Shown: positions 36,655 to 43,358 of the stretch, piece after piece
How the letters are laid out: the number at the start of each line of letters is the position of its first letter
Numbering within the stretch: the first letter of the stretch is position 1
Assembly: GCA_947073515.1 (NCBI GenBank)
Contig: CAMTMC010000005.1
Location: 1-64,000 of the forward strand
Direction: 5' to 3'
DNA length: 64,000 bases
DNA from: an uncultured bacterium
Lineage (GTDB): Bacteria > Bacillota > Clostridia > Oscillospirales > Oscillospiraceae
Translations under genes and position numbers: made by a program
The notes under the pieces: model-generated
Database searches by the model: none
Told to the model about the DNA's origin: nothing
What the model saw: only the letters and a program-made list of their open reading frames with translations

Positions 36655-37382
36655 TACTCCTGCTCCCAGTTGTGGTACACGTTCTGCACATCGTCGTTCT
36701 CCTCCAGGAGGTCGATGAGCTTTTCCATGTTCTTGATGTCCCCCTCATCGGTGAGCTTAACATAGTTCTGGGGGACCATCTGCACCCCGGCCTCCAGGAA
36801 GGTGTAGCCCTTGCCCTCCAGGGCCTCGGTGACGGAAGCGAAGGCATCGGGGTCGGTGTAGACCTCAAAGACCTCATCAGAGGCCTGCATATCGTCGGCG
36901 CCGGCGTCCAGGGCGTCCATCATGACAGTGTCCTCGTCCAGGTCCTCGGCCTCGATGACAATGACGCCCTTCCGGTCGAAGGACCAGGACACGCAGCCGG
37001 TGGCGCCCAGGCCCTTGCCGTACTTGTCCAGCAGGTGGCGGACCTCCGGGGCGGTGCGGTTGCGGTTGTCGGTGAGGGCCTCCACGATCACAGCTACGCC
37101 GTTGGGGCCGTAGCCCTCGTAGACCACGTTCTCGAAGCTGTCGGTGTTGCCCGAGCCCAGGGCCTTGTCAATGGTGCGCTTGATGTTGTCGTTGGGCATA
37201 TTGGCCGCCTTGGCCTTGGCGATAACGGTGGCCAGGCGGGAGTTATTGGCCGGGTCGCCGCTGCCGCCGGTCTTGACGGCCACAATCATTTCCCGAGCGA
37301 TCTTGGTAAAGATCTGGGAGCGCTTGGCGTCCGCCGCCCCCTTGGTCTTCTGTATGTTATGCCACTTGGAATGTCCGGACAT
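36654..37382 (-). CDS. YebC/PmpR-family protein
   Basis: A 242-residue member of the YebC family with the invariant N-terminus MSGHSKWHNIQKTKGAADA and the following GGSGDPANNSRLATVIAKAK. YebC proteins were described as transcriptional regulators. More recent work implicates them in relieving ribosome stalling (for example at polyproline stretches), so the role is either or both. GGGGAAG precedes the ATG. A good promoter lies at 37418-37446. Its stop codon coincides with the end of foldback copy 2. Confidence 0.94.
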   Translation of the reverse strand: MSGHSKWHNIQKTKGAADAKRSQIFTKIAREMIVAVKTGGSGDPANNSRLATVIAKAKAANMPNDNIKRTIDKALGSGNTDSFENVVYEGYGPNGVAVIVEALTDNRNRTAPEVRHLLDKYGKGLGATGCVSWSFDRKGVIVIEAEDLDEDTVMMDALDAGADDMQASDEVFEVYTDPDAFASVTEALEGKGYTFLEAGVQMVPQNYVKLTDEGDIKNMEKLIDLLEENDDVQNVYHNWEQE

Positions 37383-37417
37383 GAATATCTTCCCCTTCTT
37401 GTGTAATAGGCGGAGGT

Positions 37418-37446
37418 ATTATATCACTATTTCTCCTTGTTGGCAA
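37418..37446 (-). promoter_or_regulatory. Promoter of the YebC gene
   Basis: On the minus strand TTGCCA, 17 bases, TATAAT. Confidence 0.65.
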
Positions 37447-37490
37447 GCCTATTCTCCATTTTGACCGGTTGAGACACTGGGGACAGCCCC

Positions 37491-38060
37491 TCAGCCCAGT
37501 GCCGCTGCCGCCGCCTCGATGGCGTCCTCCTCAGCCTGCATGGCCGCGAGGGTCCGGCCCATCAGCTCGTCCAGCTCCCAGCCCAGCAGCTTGGCGCCGT
37601 TCTCAATGACCTCCCGGGAACAGCCGGCGGCGAACCGCTTGTCCTTGAATTTTTTCTTCAGGGACTTCAGCTCCATGTCCTTGCAGCTCTTGGAGGGCCG
37701 CATGAGGGCCGCCGCCCCGATCAAGCCGGTGAGCTCGTCGCAGGCGTACAGCACCTTCTCCATCTGGTGCTCCGGCTCCAGCTCGGAGCAGATGCCCCAG
37801 CCGTGGCAGGCGATGGACCGGATGGTGCCCTCGTCCACCCCCGCCTCCCGGAGCAGCTCCCGGCACTTGGTACAGTGCTCGTCGGGCCACATCTCAAAGT
37901 CGATGTCGTGGAGCAGGCCCACAATGGACCAGTGCTCCCGGTCGTGGCCCAGCTCCTGGGCGAAATATCCCATCACATGCTCCAGGGTGATAGCGTGGCG
38001 GAGGAGGAACTCCCCCTTGTTGTACTGGGCCAGCAGGTCCCAGGCCTGATCTCTTGTCAT
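37491..38060 (-). CDS. HD-domain metal-dependent hydrolase
   Basis: A 189-residue HD-superfamily protein. His22, the LLHDID motif (His51-Asp52) and CHGWG later in the sequence are the metal ligands seen in stand-alone HDIG-type proteins. EEDA..AAAAALG ends the protein. It is expected to be a phosphohydrolase, but the substrate is unknown. AGGAGAGAG precedes the ATG. It follows the DegV gene by 36 bases on the same strand and probably shares its transcript. Confidence 0.87.
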   Translation of the reverse strand: MTRDQAWDLLAQYNKGEFLLRHAITLEHVMGYFAQELGHDREHWSIVGLLHDIDFEMWPDEHCTKCRELLREAGVDEGTIRSIACHGWGICSELEPEHQMEKVLYACDELTGLIGAAALMRPSKSCKDMELKSLKKKFKDKRFAAGCSREVIENGAKLLGWELDELMGRTLAAMQAEEDAIEAAAAALG

Positions 38061-38096
38061 GGTATCTCTCTCCTATTTCTCAGATAATCCCAGCCA

Positions 38097-38930
38097 TCAG
38101 TAGGCCATAACGATGCCGCCGTCGTTGGCGTACACGGTGGTGATCCCCCCCGCCTCCACAATTAAAATGTCGGCGAACTGGCATTTGGCCTCCAGCATGG
38201 CCTTCACCTGGCGGGCCCGCTCCTGGCAGTTACAGTGGCTGATGGCCAGCACCCGGCCCTTGTGCTCCGGGTCGGAGGCGATTTTGTCCACCATTTTCTG
38301 GAGTGCCTGCTTCATGGTGAGGGCCTGGCCCAGCTTGCAGATCTCCCCCTCGGGGGTGGCGGCCATCACCAGCTTGATTTTCAGCGCCCCGGTGACCACC
38401 GCCTGGAGCTTGGTCAGACGGCCATTTTTCCGCAGGTTCTCCAGGGATTCCAGCACAAAGGAGGTCTCCATCTTGGCGATGAACTGCTCCACCTCCCGGC
38501 ACACCCGCTTAAAGGGCAGGCCGGAGGCGGCCAGCTCCCGGATTTTCAGGGCCACCAGCACCTCGCCGGAGGCGGCGGAGCAGGAGTTGAACACGTGGAC
38601 GTTGACCTCCGGGGCGTCCTCCTCCATGAGCATCCGGGCCTGTTCGGCGCTGTTGTGGGAGCCGCTGAGCAGGGCGGACAGGGTGACCACATACACGTCG
38701 TCCACCCCCTGGTAGGCGTCCAGATATGCCTGGGGGGAGGGGCAGGCCGTGGAGGGGGCGTCCTCGCTCTGGCGCATGGACCACAGCAGATCCCCCTGGT
38801 CGAAGGTCTCGTCGTCCACAAAGGTGCTTCCGTTGGAGCGGATGGTCAGCGGCACTTTCAAGAATACTGGGTCCTTCAGCATGGCGGGGCTCAGATCGCA
38901 GCAGCTGTCCACTACAATTTTAAAACTCAT
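38097..38930 (-). CDS. DegV-family fatty-acid-binding protein
   Basis: A 277-residue DegV (FakB-like) protein. These proteins bind fatty acids and can present them to the kinase FakA. The N-terminus MSFKIVVDSCCDLSPAML matches the conserved D-S-x-x-D-L strand. SALLSGSHNSAEQA carries the ligand-binding serine, and SLENLRKNGRLTKLQAVVTG is typical of the family. ATG 38930 is about nine bases after GGAG; a TTG nine bases upstream is possible. The promoter lies at 38977-39005. FakA is not in the window. Confidence 0.92.
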   Translation of the reverse strand: MSFKIVVDSCCDLSPAMLKDPVFLKVPLTIRSNGSTFVDDETFDQGDLLWSMRQSEDAPSTACPSPQAYLDAYQGVDDVYVVTLSALLSGSHNSAEQARMLMEEDAPEVNVHVFNSCSAASGEVLVALKIRELAASGLPFKRVCREVEQFIAKMETSFVLESLENLRKNGRLTKLQAVVTGALKIKLVMAATPEGEICKLGQALTMKQALQKMVDKIASDPEHKGRVLAISHCNCQERARQVKAMLEAKCQFADILIVEAGGITTVYANDGGIVMAY

Positions 38931-38976
38931 ATGCTTCAACTCCAGATATAGTTTTTAAAATTATATTCCGCCAATT

Positions 38977-39005
38977 AGTGTACCATATTTTTGCCCCACT
39001 GTAAA
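38977..39005 (-). promoter_or_regulatory. Promoter of the DegV-HD pair
   Basis: On the minus strand TTTACA, 17 bases, TACACT. Confidence 0.6.
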
Positions 39006-39042
39006 GGGAAAACCAGGGTTTCTTAGAAAAAAGCATATGGTA

Positions 39043-39071
39043 TTGACGTCCCCCTGCCCAAGTGGTATATT
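39043..39071 (+). promoter_or_regulatory. Promoter of the HAAS-PadR pair
   Basis: TTGACG (39043-39048), 17 bases, TATATT (39066-39071), about 55 bases before the ATG. The AT-rich leader may contain the PadR operator, but I see no clear ATGT/ACAT palindrome. Confidence 0.6.
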
Positions 39072-39132
39072 GGTTAGGATATCTATTATCATTTTATCAA
39101 TAGATTATTTAACAGTACCAGGAGGGATATTT

Positions 39133-39948
39133 ATGGCACGGAAAACACCCATGACCCAAGAGGCGTATCTGAAAAAATTCAGCTGGGCGGCCCGGTGGCG
39201 CCTGCCTCCCCAGGAGTCAGAGGAGGCCATCGCCGACTACCGGGAGCTGCTCTTCCAGCCGGGGCGGGACAAAAACAAGCTGGTGGCGGAGCTGGGCGAG
39301 CCTGTCCAGGCGGCCCACCTGCTCACCGACGTGAAAACCTACCGCCGGTGGCTGGCGGTGTTCGCCATTCTGACCTATGGCCTCTTCCTGCTGGGCAAAT
39401 GGGCCTGGATGGGCATGACTCCATTGCATATCAACGGGCTTGGGCCCTGGTGGTATCCCGTATGGACGATGGTGGCGGGGCTGGCACTGTCCCTGTACTG
39501 GTTCCGGCGGCACGGGTGGAAAAGCGGCCCCCTGCCGAAACGACTGCTTCTGGCCCTGGCGGCAGTGTTCCTGTTTGGGATCGTCACGCTGGCGTGGACC
39601 TACTATCTTTTCGATCCGGAGATGATGGCCCGTCTGGCGGAGGCCGCCGCCGGAAACCCCACCCCGTGGCAGATCATCGCCCAGCGGGAGCTGCTGATTG
39701 AGGGCGGCATCGCCTGCGCCCTGGCCGCTCTGGTGGGGCTGGCGTTGGCCAAATGCTATGACCGCCGGTGGTTGGCGCTGTACATTCTGTGCGTCACTGT
39801 GGCGGCCATGCTGGGCTTTGTGGAGTTTCATATGATAAGCATGGACATCTCTTCCAGAGGCTGTCCGGAGATCCAGCGCTACCTGTTCGCCCGCCTTCTG
39901 CCCATGGGGGCGGTGGGGCTCATGGGGACGGGGGTGTCCCTATGCTGA
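39133..39948 (+). CDS. HAAS-domain membrane protein paired with PadR
   Basis: A 271-residue membrane protein. The cytosolic N-terminus (about 1-70) looks like the HAAS helical domain that accompanies PadR regulators (YLKKFSWAARWRLPPQESEE, then ELGEPVQAAHLL). About six hydrophobic helices follow, for example WLAVFAILTYGLFLLGKWAW and LLALAAVFLFGIVTLAWTYY. GGAGGGATATTT precedes ATG 39133. The usual gene order is PadR first; here the membrane protein is first and PadR overlaps its end by seven bases. The ligand or signal is unknown. Confidence 0.82.
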   Translation: MARKTPMTQEAYLKKFSWAARWRLPPQESEEAIADYRELLFQPGRDKNKLVAELGEPVQAAHLLTDVKTYRRWLAVFAILTYGLFLLGKWAWMGMTPLHINGLGPWWYPVWTMVAGLALSLYWFRRHGWKSGPLPKRLLLALAAVFLFGIVTLAWTYYLFDPEMMARLAEAAAGNPTPWQIIAQRELLIEGGIACALAALVGLALAKCYDRRWLALYILCVTVAAMLGFVEFHMISMDISSRGCPEIQRYLFARLLPMGAVGLMGTGVSLC

Positions 39949-40244
39949 AAAAAGACCTGCTGGAGCTGTGTCTCCTCCAACTGCTGGCTGGGGAGGACCA
40001 GTACGGCTATGAACTCCTCCGCCGTCTCCACAGCGGCTTTCCCGACACCCAGGAGAGCGCCATCTACGCCCTGCTCCGGGGCCTGTGCAAGGCCGGCTGC
40101 ACCCAGGACTACCAGGGGGAGACCTCCAGCGGCCCGGCCCGGAAATACTACCGCCTCACCCAGGCCGGCAGTGACCGCCGCGCCGCCCTCCTGTCCCAGT
40201 GGCGGGCGCTGAAGCAAACCCTGGAGGAGCTGGGGGTAGAATAA
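39942..40244 (+). CDS. PadR-family transcriptional regulator
   Basis: A 100-residue winged-helix regulator starting MLKKDLLELCLLQLLAGEDQ, the characteristic PadR N-terminal helix. YGYELLRRL, then ESAIYALLRGLCKAGCT, carries the recognition helix. GPARKYYRLTQAG is the wing. It starts seven bases before the end of the HAAS gene (ATGCTGA shared), so it is translationally coupled. It most likely represses its own two-gene operon. Confidence 0.92.
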   Translation: MLKKDLLELCLLQLLAGEDQYGYELLRRLHSGFPDTQESAIYALLRGLCKAGCTQDYQGETSSGPARKYYRLTQAGSDRRAALLSQWRALKQTLEELGVE

Positions 40245-40251
40245 TCCAATA

Positions 40252-41004
40252 TTAGTCCTGGCCAAGCTCCTCTTCCAGCTCTTTCAGCAGCTTCTGATCC
40301 CCCTTGGAGGACAGGTCCAGCTTTTCATACAGGTCGGGCCGCCGCTCTCTGGTCCGGCGAATGGACATCTTCCGCCGCCACTGGTCCACCTTGGCGTGGT
40401 TGCCCGACAGCAGGATGGATGGCACCGCCCGGCCGTGCCACACCTCGGGCCGGGAGTACTGGGGGGCCTCCAGCATGCCGTTCCAGTGGCTCTCGTTCTC
40501 GTAGCAGGAGGGGTCGGACAGCACCCCGGGCACCAGGCGGCACACCGCGTCGGCCACCGCCATGGCCGGGATCTCCCCGCCGGTCATCACAAAGTCGCCG
40601 ATGGAGATCTCCTCGTCCACGCACTCGTCGATGAACCGCTGGTCAACCCCCTCGTAGTGGCCGCACACCAGGATGAGCCGGCTGTAGCCGTCCTTCAGCC
40701 GCCGGGCGTCGGCCTGGGTGAAGGTTTTCCCCGCCGGGGACATGTAGATGGTTCGCACCCGCTCCCCTGCCTCCTGGCAGATGTGCTCCCAGCACCGGTA
40801 GAGGGGGTCGGCCTGCATCACCGCCCCCCGGCCCCCGCCGTAGGGGTAGTCGTCCACCTGCTTCTGCTTGTTCACTGTGTAATCCCGGATCTGGTGGCAC
40901 TCCACCCGGATATAGCCCCGCTCCTGGCCCCGGCCCAAAACCGACTCACACAGCATATCTCCCACCACATCGGGGAATAATGTCATAATGTCAATTTGAT
41001 ACAT
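40252..41004 (-). CDS. trmD: tRNA (guanine-37-N1) methyltransferase
   Basis: A 250-residue SPOUT methyltransferase making m1G37, which prevents +1 frameshifting. The deep-knot S-adenosylmethionine site includes LILVCGHYEGVDQRFID and ISIGDFVMTGGEIPAMAV. The start region MYQIDIMTLFPDVV and the YPYGGGRGAVMQADPLYR segment are typical. ATG 41004 is used; a TTG 15 bases earlier is in frame. Usually trmD lies with rpsP, rimM and rplS; none is adjacent here, and it has its own promoter at 41047-41075. Confidence 0.95.
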   Translation of the reverse strand: MYQIDIMTLFPDVVGDMLCESVLGRGQERGYIRVECHQIRDYTVNKQKQVDDYPYGGGRGAVMQADPLYRCWEHICQEAGERVRTIYMSPAGKTFTQADARRLKDGYSRLILVCGHYEGVDQRFIDECVDEEISIGDFVMTGGEIPAMAVADAVCRLVPGVLSDPSCYENESHWNGMLEAPQYSRPEVWHGRAVPSILLSGNHAKVDQWRRKMSIRRTRERRPDLYEKLDLSSKGDQKLLKELEEELGQD

Positions 41005-41046
41005 GTTCTCACCGTCCAAAATTCTGTCTTCCAGGTGTTATACGGT

Positions 41047-41075
41047 ATTATACGGGAAATCACCGGCTTTTTCAA
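41047..41075 (-). promoter_or_regulatory. Promoter of trmD
   Basis: On the minus strand TTGAAA, 17 bases, TATAAT. TTATACGG is directly repeated across the start region. Confidence 0.7.
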
Positions 41076-41100
41076 TCCGCTTATGGGTTTCTCAGGGCTA

Positions 41101-41264
41101 AGAACCGGTATTCATAAGGGAAAATGCCGGATGAGCGAGGAAGTTTGTCTGGCCCGCAAGGCGGGAAATCGCAGGAATCCTGGGTGGATTTCAAGATTTC
41201 CCAACGAAGCGGGGCGGCAAAATTCCCGCTTAGACGGCCGTTTGAGCTTGTGAATACAGGTTCT
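41101..41264 (+). repeat. Foldback repeat element, copy 3 (best preserved)
   Basis: A 164-bp element. The left end AGAACCGGTATTCATAAG (41101-41118) and right end CTTGTGAATACAGGTTCT (41247-41264) are complementary at 16 of 18 positions. Pairing continues inward: AGCGAGGAAGTTTGTCTGG aligns with the complement of the GGCAAAATTCCCGCT region, and GGGAAATC (41163) pairs with GATTTCCC (41195). A few central bases are left as the loop. Related copies lie at 36492 and 31850. No transposase, supported ORF or long target duplication was seen. Confidence 0.88.
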
Positions 41265-41409
41265 AAAATATCCCTACGCTTCCCGCCCCCGGCGGGGCGG
41301 GCTCACGAAAAAGAATTGAGACATTATTAATAATTTCTACTATCTTTTTTCCCTGTTGTGTGGTATGATACCGGCGGTAAATCTTCCCACTGAAAGCGAG
41401 GTTATTGTT

Positions 41410-42762
41410 ATGTACTGTGTGAGAAATGTCACCGACGATCTGATCTGGATCGGCGGCAACGACCGCCAGCACCCCATCTTCGAGGCCGCCCACCCCGTCC
41501 CCCGGGGCGTGAGCTACAACTCCTACCTGCTGCTGGACGAGAAAACCGTCCTGTTCGATACGGTGGACCGGGCCATCCAGACCCAGTTCTTTGAAAATCT
41601 GGACCACGCCCTGGACGGCCGGAAGCTGGACTACATCTTTGTCCACCACATGGAGCCCGACCACGCCGCCACCCTGGGCGACCTGATGCTCCGGCACCCG
41701 GAGGCCCGCGTTGTCTGCAACGGCAAGGCCATCAACATGATCCGCCAGTTCCACGCCGCCGACCCCAAGAACGCCATCCTGGTGGGGGACGGGGACACCC
41801 TGTCCACCGGCCGGCACAACTTCACCTTTGTCAGCGCACCCATGGTTCACTGGCCCGAAGTGGTGGTGAGCTACGACTCCACCGATAAAATCCTGTTTTC
41901 CGCCGACGCCTTCGGCACCTTCGGCGCCCTCAACGGCATCCTCTTCGCCGACGAGGTGGACTGGGAGCGGGACTGGCTGGACGAGTACCGGCGGTACTAC
42001 ACCAACATTGTGGGCAAGTACGGCCCCCAGGTGTCCGCCCTGCTGGGCAAGGCCGCCGGCCTGGACATCCAGACGGTGTGCCCCCTCCACGGCCCGGTGT
42101 GGCGCAAAGACTTCTCCAAAATCGTCGCGCGGTACGCCAAGTGGGCCGCTTATGAGCCCGAGGTACAGGGTGTGGTCATCCCCTTCGCCTCCATCTACGG
42201 CGGCACCGAGACGGCGGCCAACATCCTGGCCTGCCGCCTGGCGGAGCTGGGGGTCCCCGTCCAGATGCACGACGTGTCCGTCACCCACTACTCCTACGCG
42301 CTGGCCGACTGCTTCAAATACAGCCACATCGTCTTCGCCGCCCCCACCTACAACAACGGGCTGTTTGACCCCATGGAGCACCTGCTCCGGGATCTGGTCC
42401 ACCACAACCTGCAAAACCGGAAGGCGGCCCTGATCCAGAACGGCTCCTGGGCCCCCGCCAGCGGCAAGATCATGGCCGGGCTGCTGGAGCAGATGAAGGA
42501 TATTGAGCTGCTGGCCCCCGTCTTTACTCTGAAGTCCACCCTGAGCCCCGGCCAGGAGAAGGAGCTGGAGGAGCTGGCCCAGGCCATCGCCGCCTCAGTG
42601 AAGGGGTCGGCCGCCCCCGCCGCCCGGGAGCAGGCGGCGAAGAAGCCCAAGGGGTTCGTCTGCAAAATCTGCGGCTTTATCTATGAGAGCGACACCCTCC
42701 CCGAAGACTATATCTGCCCCATCTGCCACCGCCCCGCCAGCGACTTCGCTCCTTTGGAGTAA
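41410..42762 (+). CDS. Flavodiiron protein with C-terminal rubredoxin domain
   Basis: A 450-residue anaerobic O2 and/or NO reductase. The metallo-beta-lactamase-like domain (1-250) has the diiron ligands H-x-E-x-D-H at 80-85 (HHMEPDHAAT), then His and Asp in MVHWPEVVVSY...FSADAFG, and His in CPLHGPVW. The flavodoxin domain (about 258-395) starts VVIPFASIYGGTETAAN and binds FMN. A short rubredoxin-like tail (about 412-450) has C-x2-C-x14-C-x2-C. ATG 41410 follows GCGAGGT. Electrons probably come from NAD(P)H-dependent partners through the fused or the neighbouring rubredoxin. The product reduces oxygen to water in strict anaerobes. Confidence 0.95.
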   Translation: MYCVRNVTDDLIWIGGNDRQHPIFEAAHPVPRGVSYNSYLLLDEKTVLFDTVDRAIQTQFFENLDHALDGRKLDYIFVHHMEPDHAATLGDLMLRHPEARVVCNGKAINMIRQFHAADPKNAILVGDGDTLSTGRHNFTFVSAPMVHWPEVVVSYDSTDKILFSADAFGTFGALNGILFADEVDWERDWLDEYRRYYTNIVGKYGPQVSALLGKAAGLDIQTVCPLHGPVWRKDFSKIVARYAKWAAYEPEVQGVVIPFASIYGGTETAANILACRLAELGVPVQMHDVSVTHYSYALADCFKYSHIVFAAPTYNNGLFDPMEHLLRDLVHHNLQNRKAALIQNGSWAPASGKIMAGLLEQMKDIELLAPVFTLKSTLSPGQEKELEELAQAIAASVKGSAAPAAREQAAKKPKGFVCKICGFIYESDTLPEDYICPICHRPASDFAPLE

Positions 42763-42824
42763 GGGACTTGCTGATAGATCCGATTTTCTGGATACCTGTA
42801 CATCTTTAGAAAGGAGGATTTTTG

Positions 42825-42947
42825 ATGAAGTATATCTGCGATCTGTGCGGCTTTGTCTATGACGAGGCCGAGCAGGGCCCTATGCCCGACGACTACGTCT
42901 GCCCCCTGTGCGGCGTGGACAAGAGTCACTTCGAGCCGGCGGACTGA
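42825..42947 (+). CDS. Short stand-alone rubredoxin (40 residues)
   Basis: A 40-residue iron protein starting [18 protein letters not shown] at ATG 42825, after AAAGGAGG. The four iron ligands are Cys5, Cys8, Cys26 and Cys29, spaced C-x2-C-x17-C-x2-C. That is shorter than classical rubredoxins of about 52 residues and closer to rubrerythrin-type rubredoxin domains. It lies 62 bases after the flavodiiron gene without a terminator, so it is probably co-transcribed and donates electrons to it or to a rubrerythrin. It is easily missed because of its size. Confidence 0.9.
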   Translation: MKYICDLCGFVYDEAEQGPMPDDYVCPLCGVDKSHFEPAD

Positions 42948-42964
42948 TGACCGGAGCGCGCTAA

Positions 42965-42999
42965 AAAGCGGGAGGATCTCACGATCCTCCCGCTTTCGC
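42965..42999 (+). terminator. Terminator after the rubredoxin gene
   Basis: AAAGCGGGAGGATC and GATCCTCCCGCTTT form a perfect 14-bp stem with a 4-base loop. Confidence 0.85.
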
Positions 43000-43056
43000 A
43001 TAGGACAATCCCCCCCTCACATACTCTGTAGAAAACAAAATGCAGGGGGAATGGTC

Positions 43057-43329
43057 ATGGAAACTCGGATTGCGGATCTGCGGTACAAAGAGGTCATCAG
43101 CGTGGAGGACGGCAGCCGGTACGGCTACGTGGGGGATATGGAGATCGACCTGGACAGCGGCCAGGTTCGGGCCCTGGTGGTCCCCGGGCGGCGGCGGTTT
43201 TTCGGCCTGCTGGGCCGGGAGGAGGATCATTATATCCCCTGGGACGCCGTCCGCCGGTTCGGGGAGGACATCATCCTGGTGGAGGATCACCGCCCCCGGC
43301 GCTCCCCCCGCCGGGGATATCTGGAATAG
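43057..43329 (+). CDS. PRC-barrel protein, YlmC/YmxH family
   Basis: A 90-residue single PRC-barrel protein: METRIADLRYKEVISVEDGS at the start, then RYGYVGDMEIDLDSGQVRAL, and FGEDIILVEDH. The YlmC/YmxH group is common in spore-formers and linked to sporulation by expression, but its molecular role is not known. AGGGGGA is six bases before ATG 43057. The adjacent ATG at 43051 is too close to the site. It is convergent with addA; a shared 13-bp hairpin lies between. Confidence 0.88.
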   Translation: METRIADLRYKEVISVEDGSRYGYVGDMEIDLDSGQVRALVVPGRRRFFGLLGREEDHYIPWDAVRRFGEDIILVEDHRPRRSPRRGYLE

Positions 43330-43358
43330 GAGACAGCCGCCCGATGGGCGGCTGTCTC
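43330..43358. terminator. Hairpin between convergent PRC-barrel and addA genes
   Basis: GAGACAGCCGCCC and GGGCGGCTGTCTC form a 13-bp stem with a 3-base loop. It lacks a strong T-run in either direction, so it may be a bidirectional weak terminator or a 3'-end stabiliser. Confidence 0.55.

Larger units (their letters stand above)
41005..41409. other. 405-base intergenic region between trmD and the flavodiiron gene
   Basis: This divergent spacer holds the trmD promoter (41047-41075), foldback element copy 3 (41101-41264) and an AT-rich stretch just upstream of the flavodiiron gene. That stretch has TATGAT near 41369 but no clear -35. Short open frames inside the repeat are not supported as genes. 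Confidence 0.7.

Noticed and set aside
31850..41264. The three repeats as a CRISPR-like array.
   Set aside because: Copies are about 5 kb apart, about 160 bp long, in both orientations and without spacers or cas genes.
41124..41330. Short open frames inside the foldback repeats, with a similar peptide (MSEEVCLARK) in copies 1 and 3.
   Set aside because: The similarity follows from the shared DNA; copy 2 loses the start codon, none has a ribosome-binding site and the frames run out at different places.
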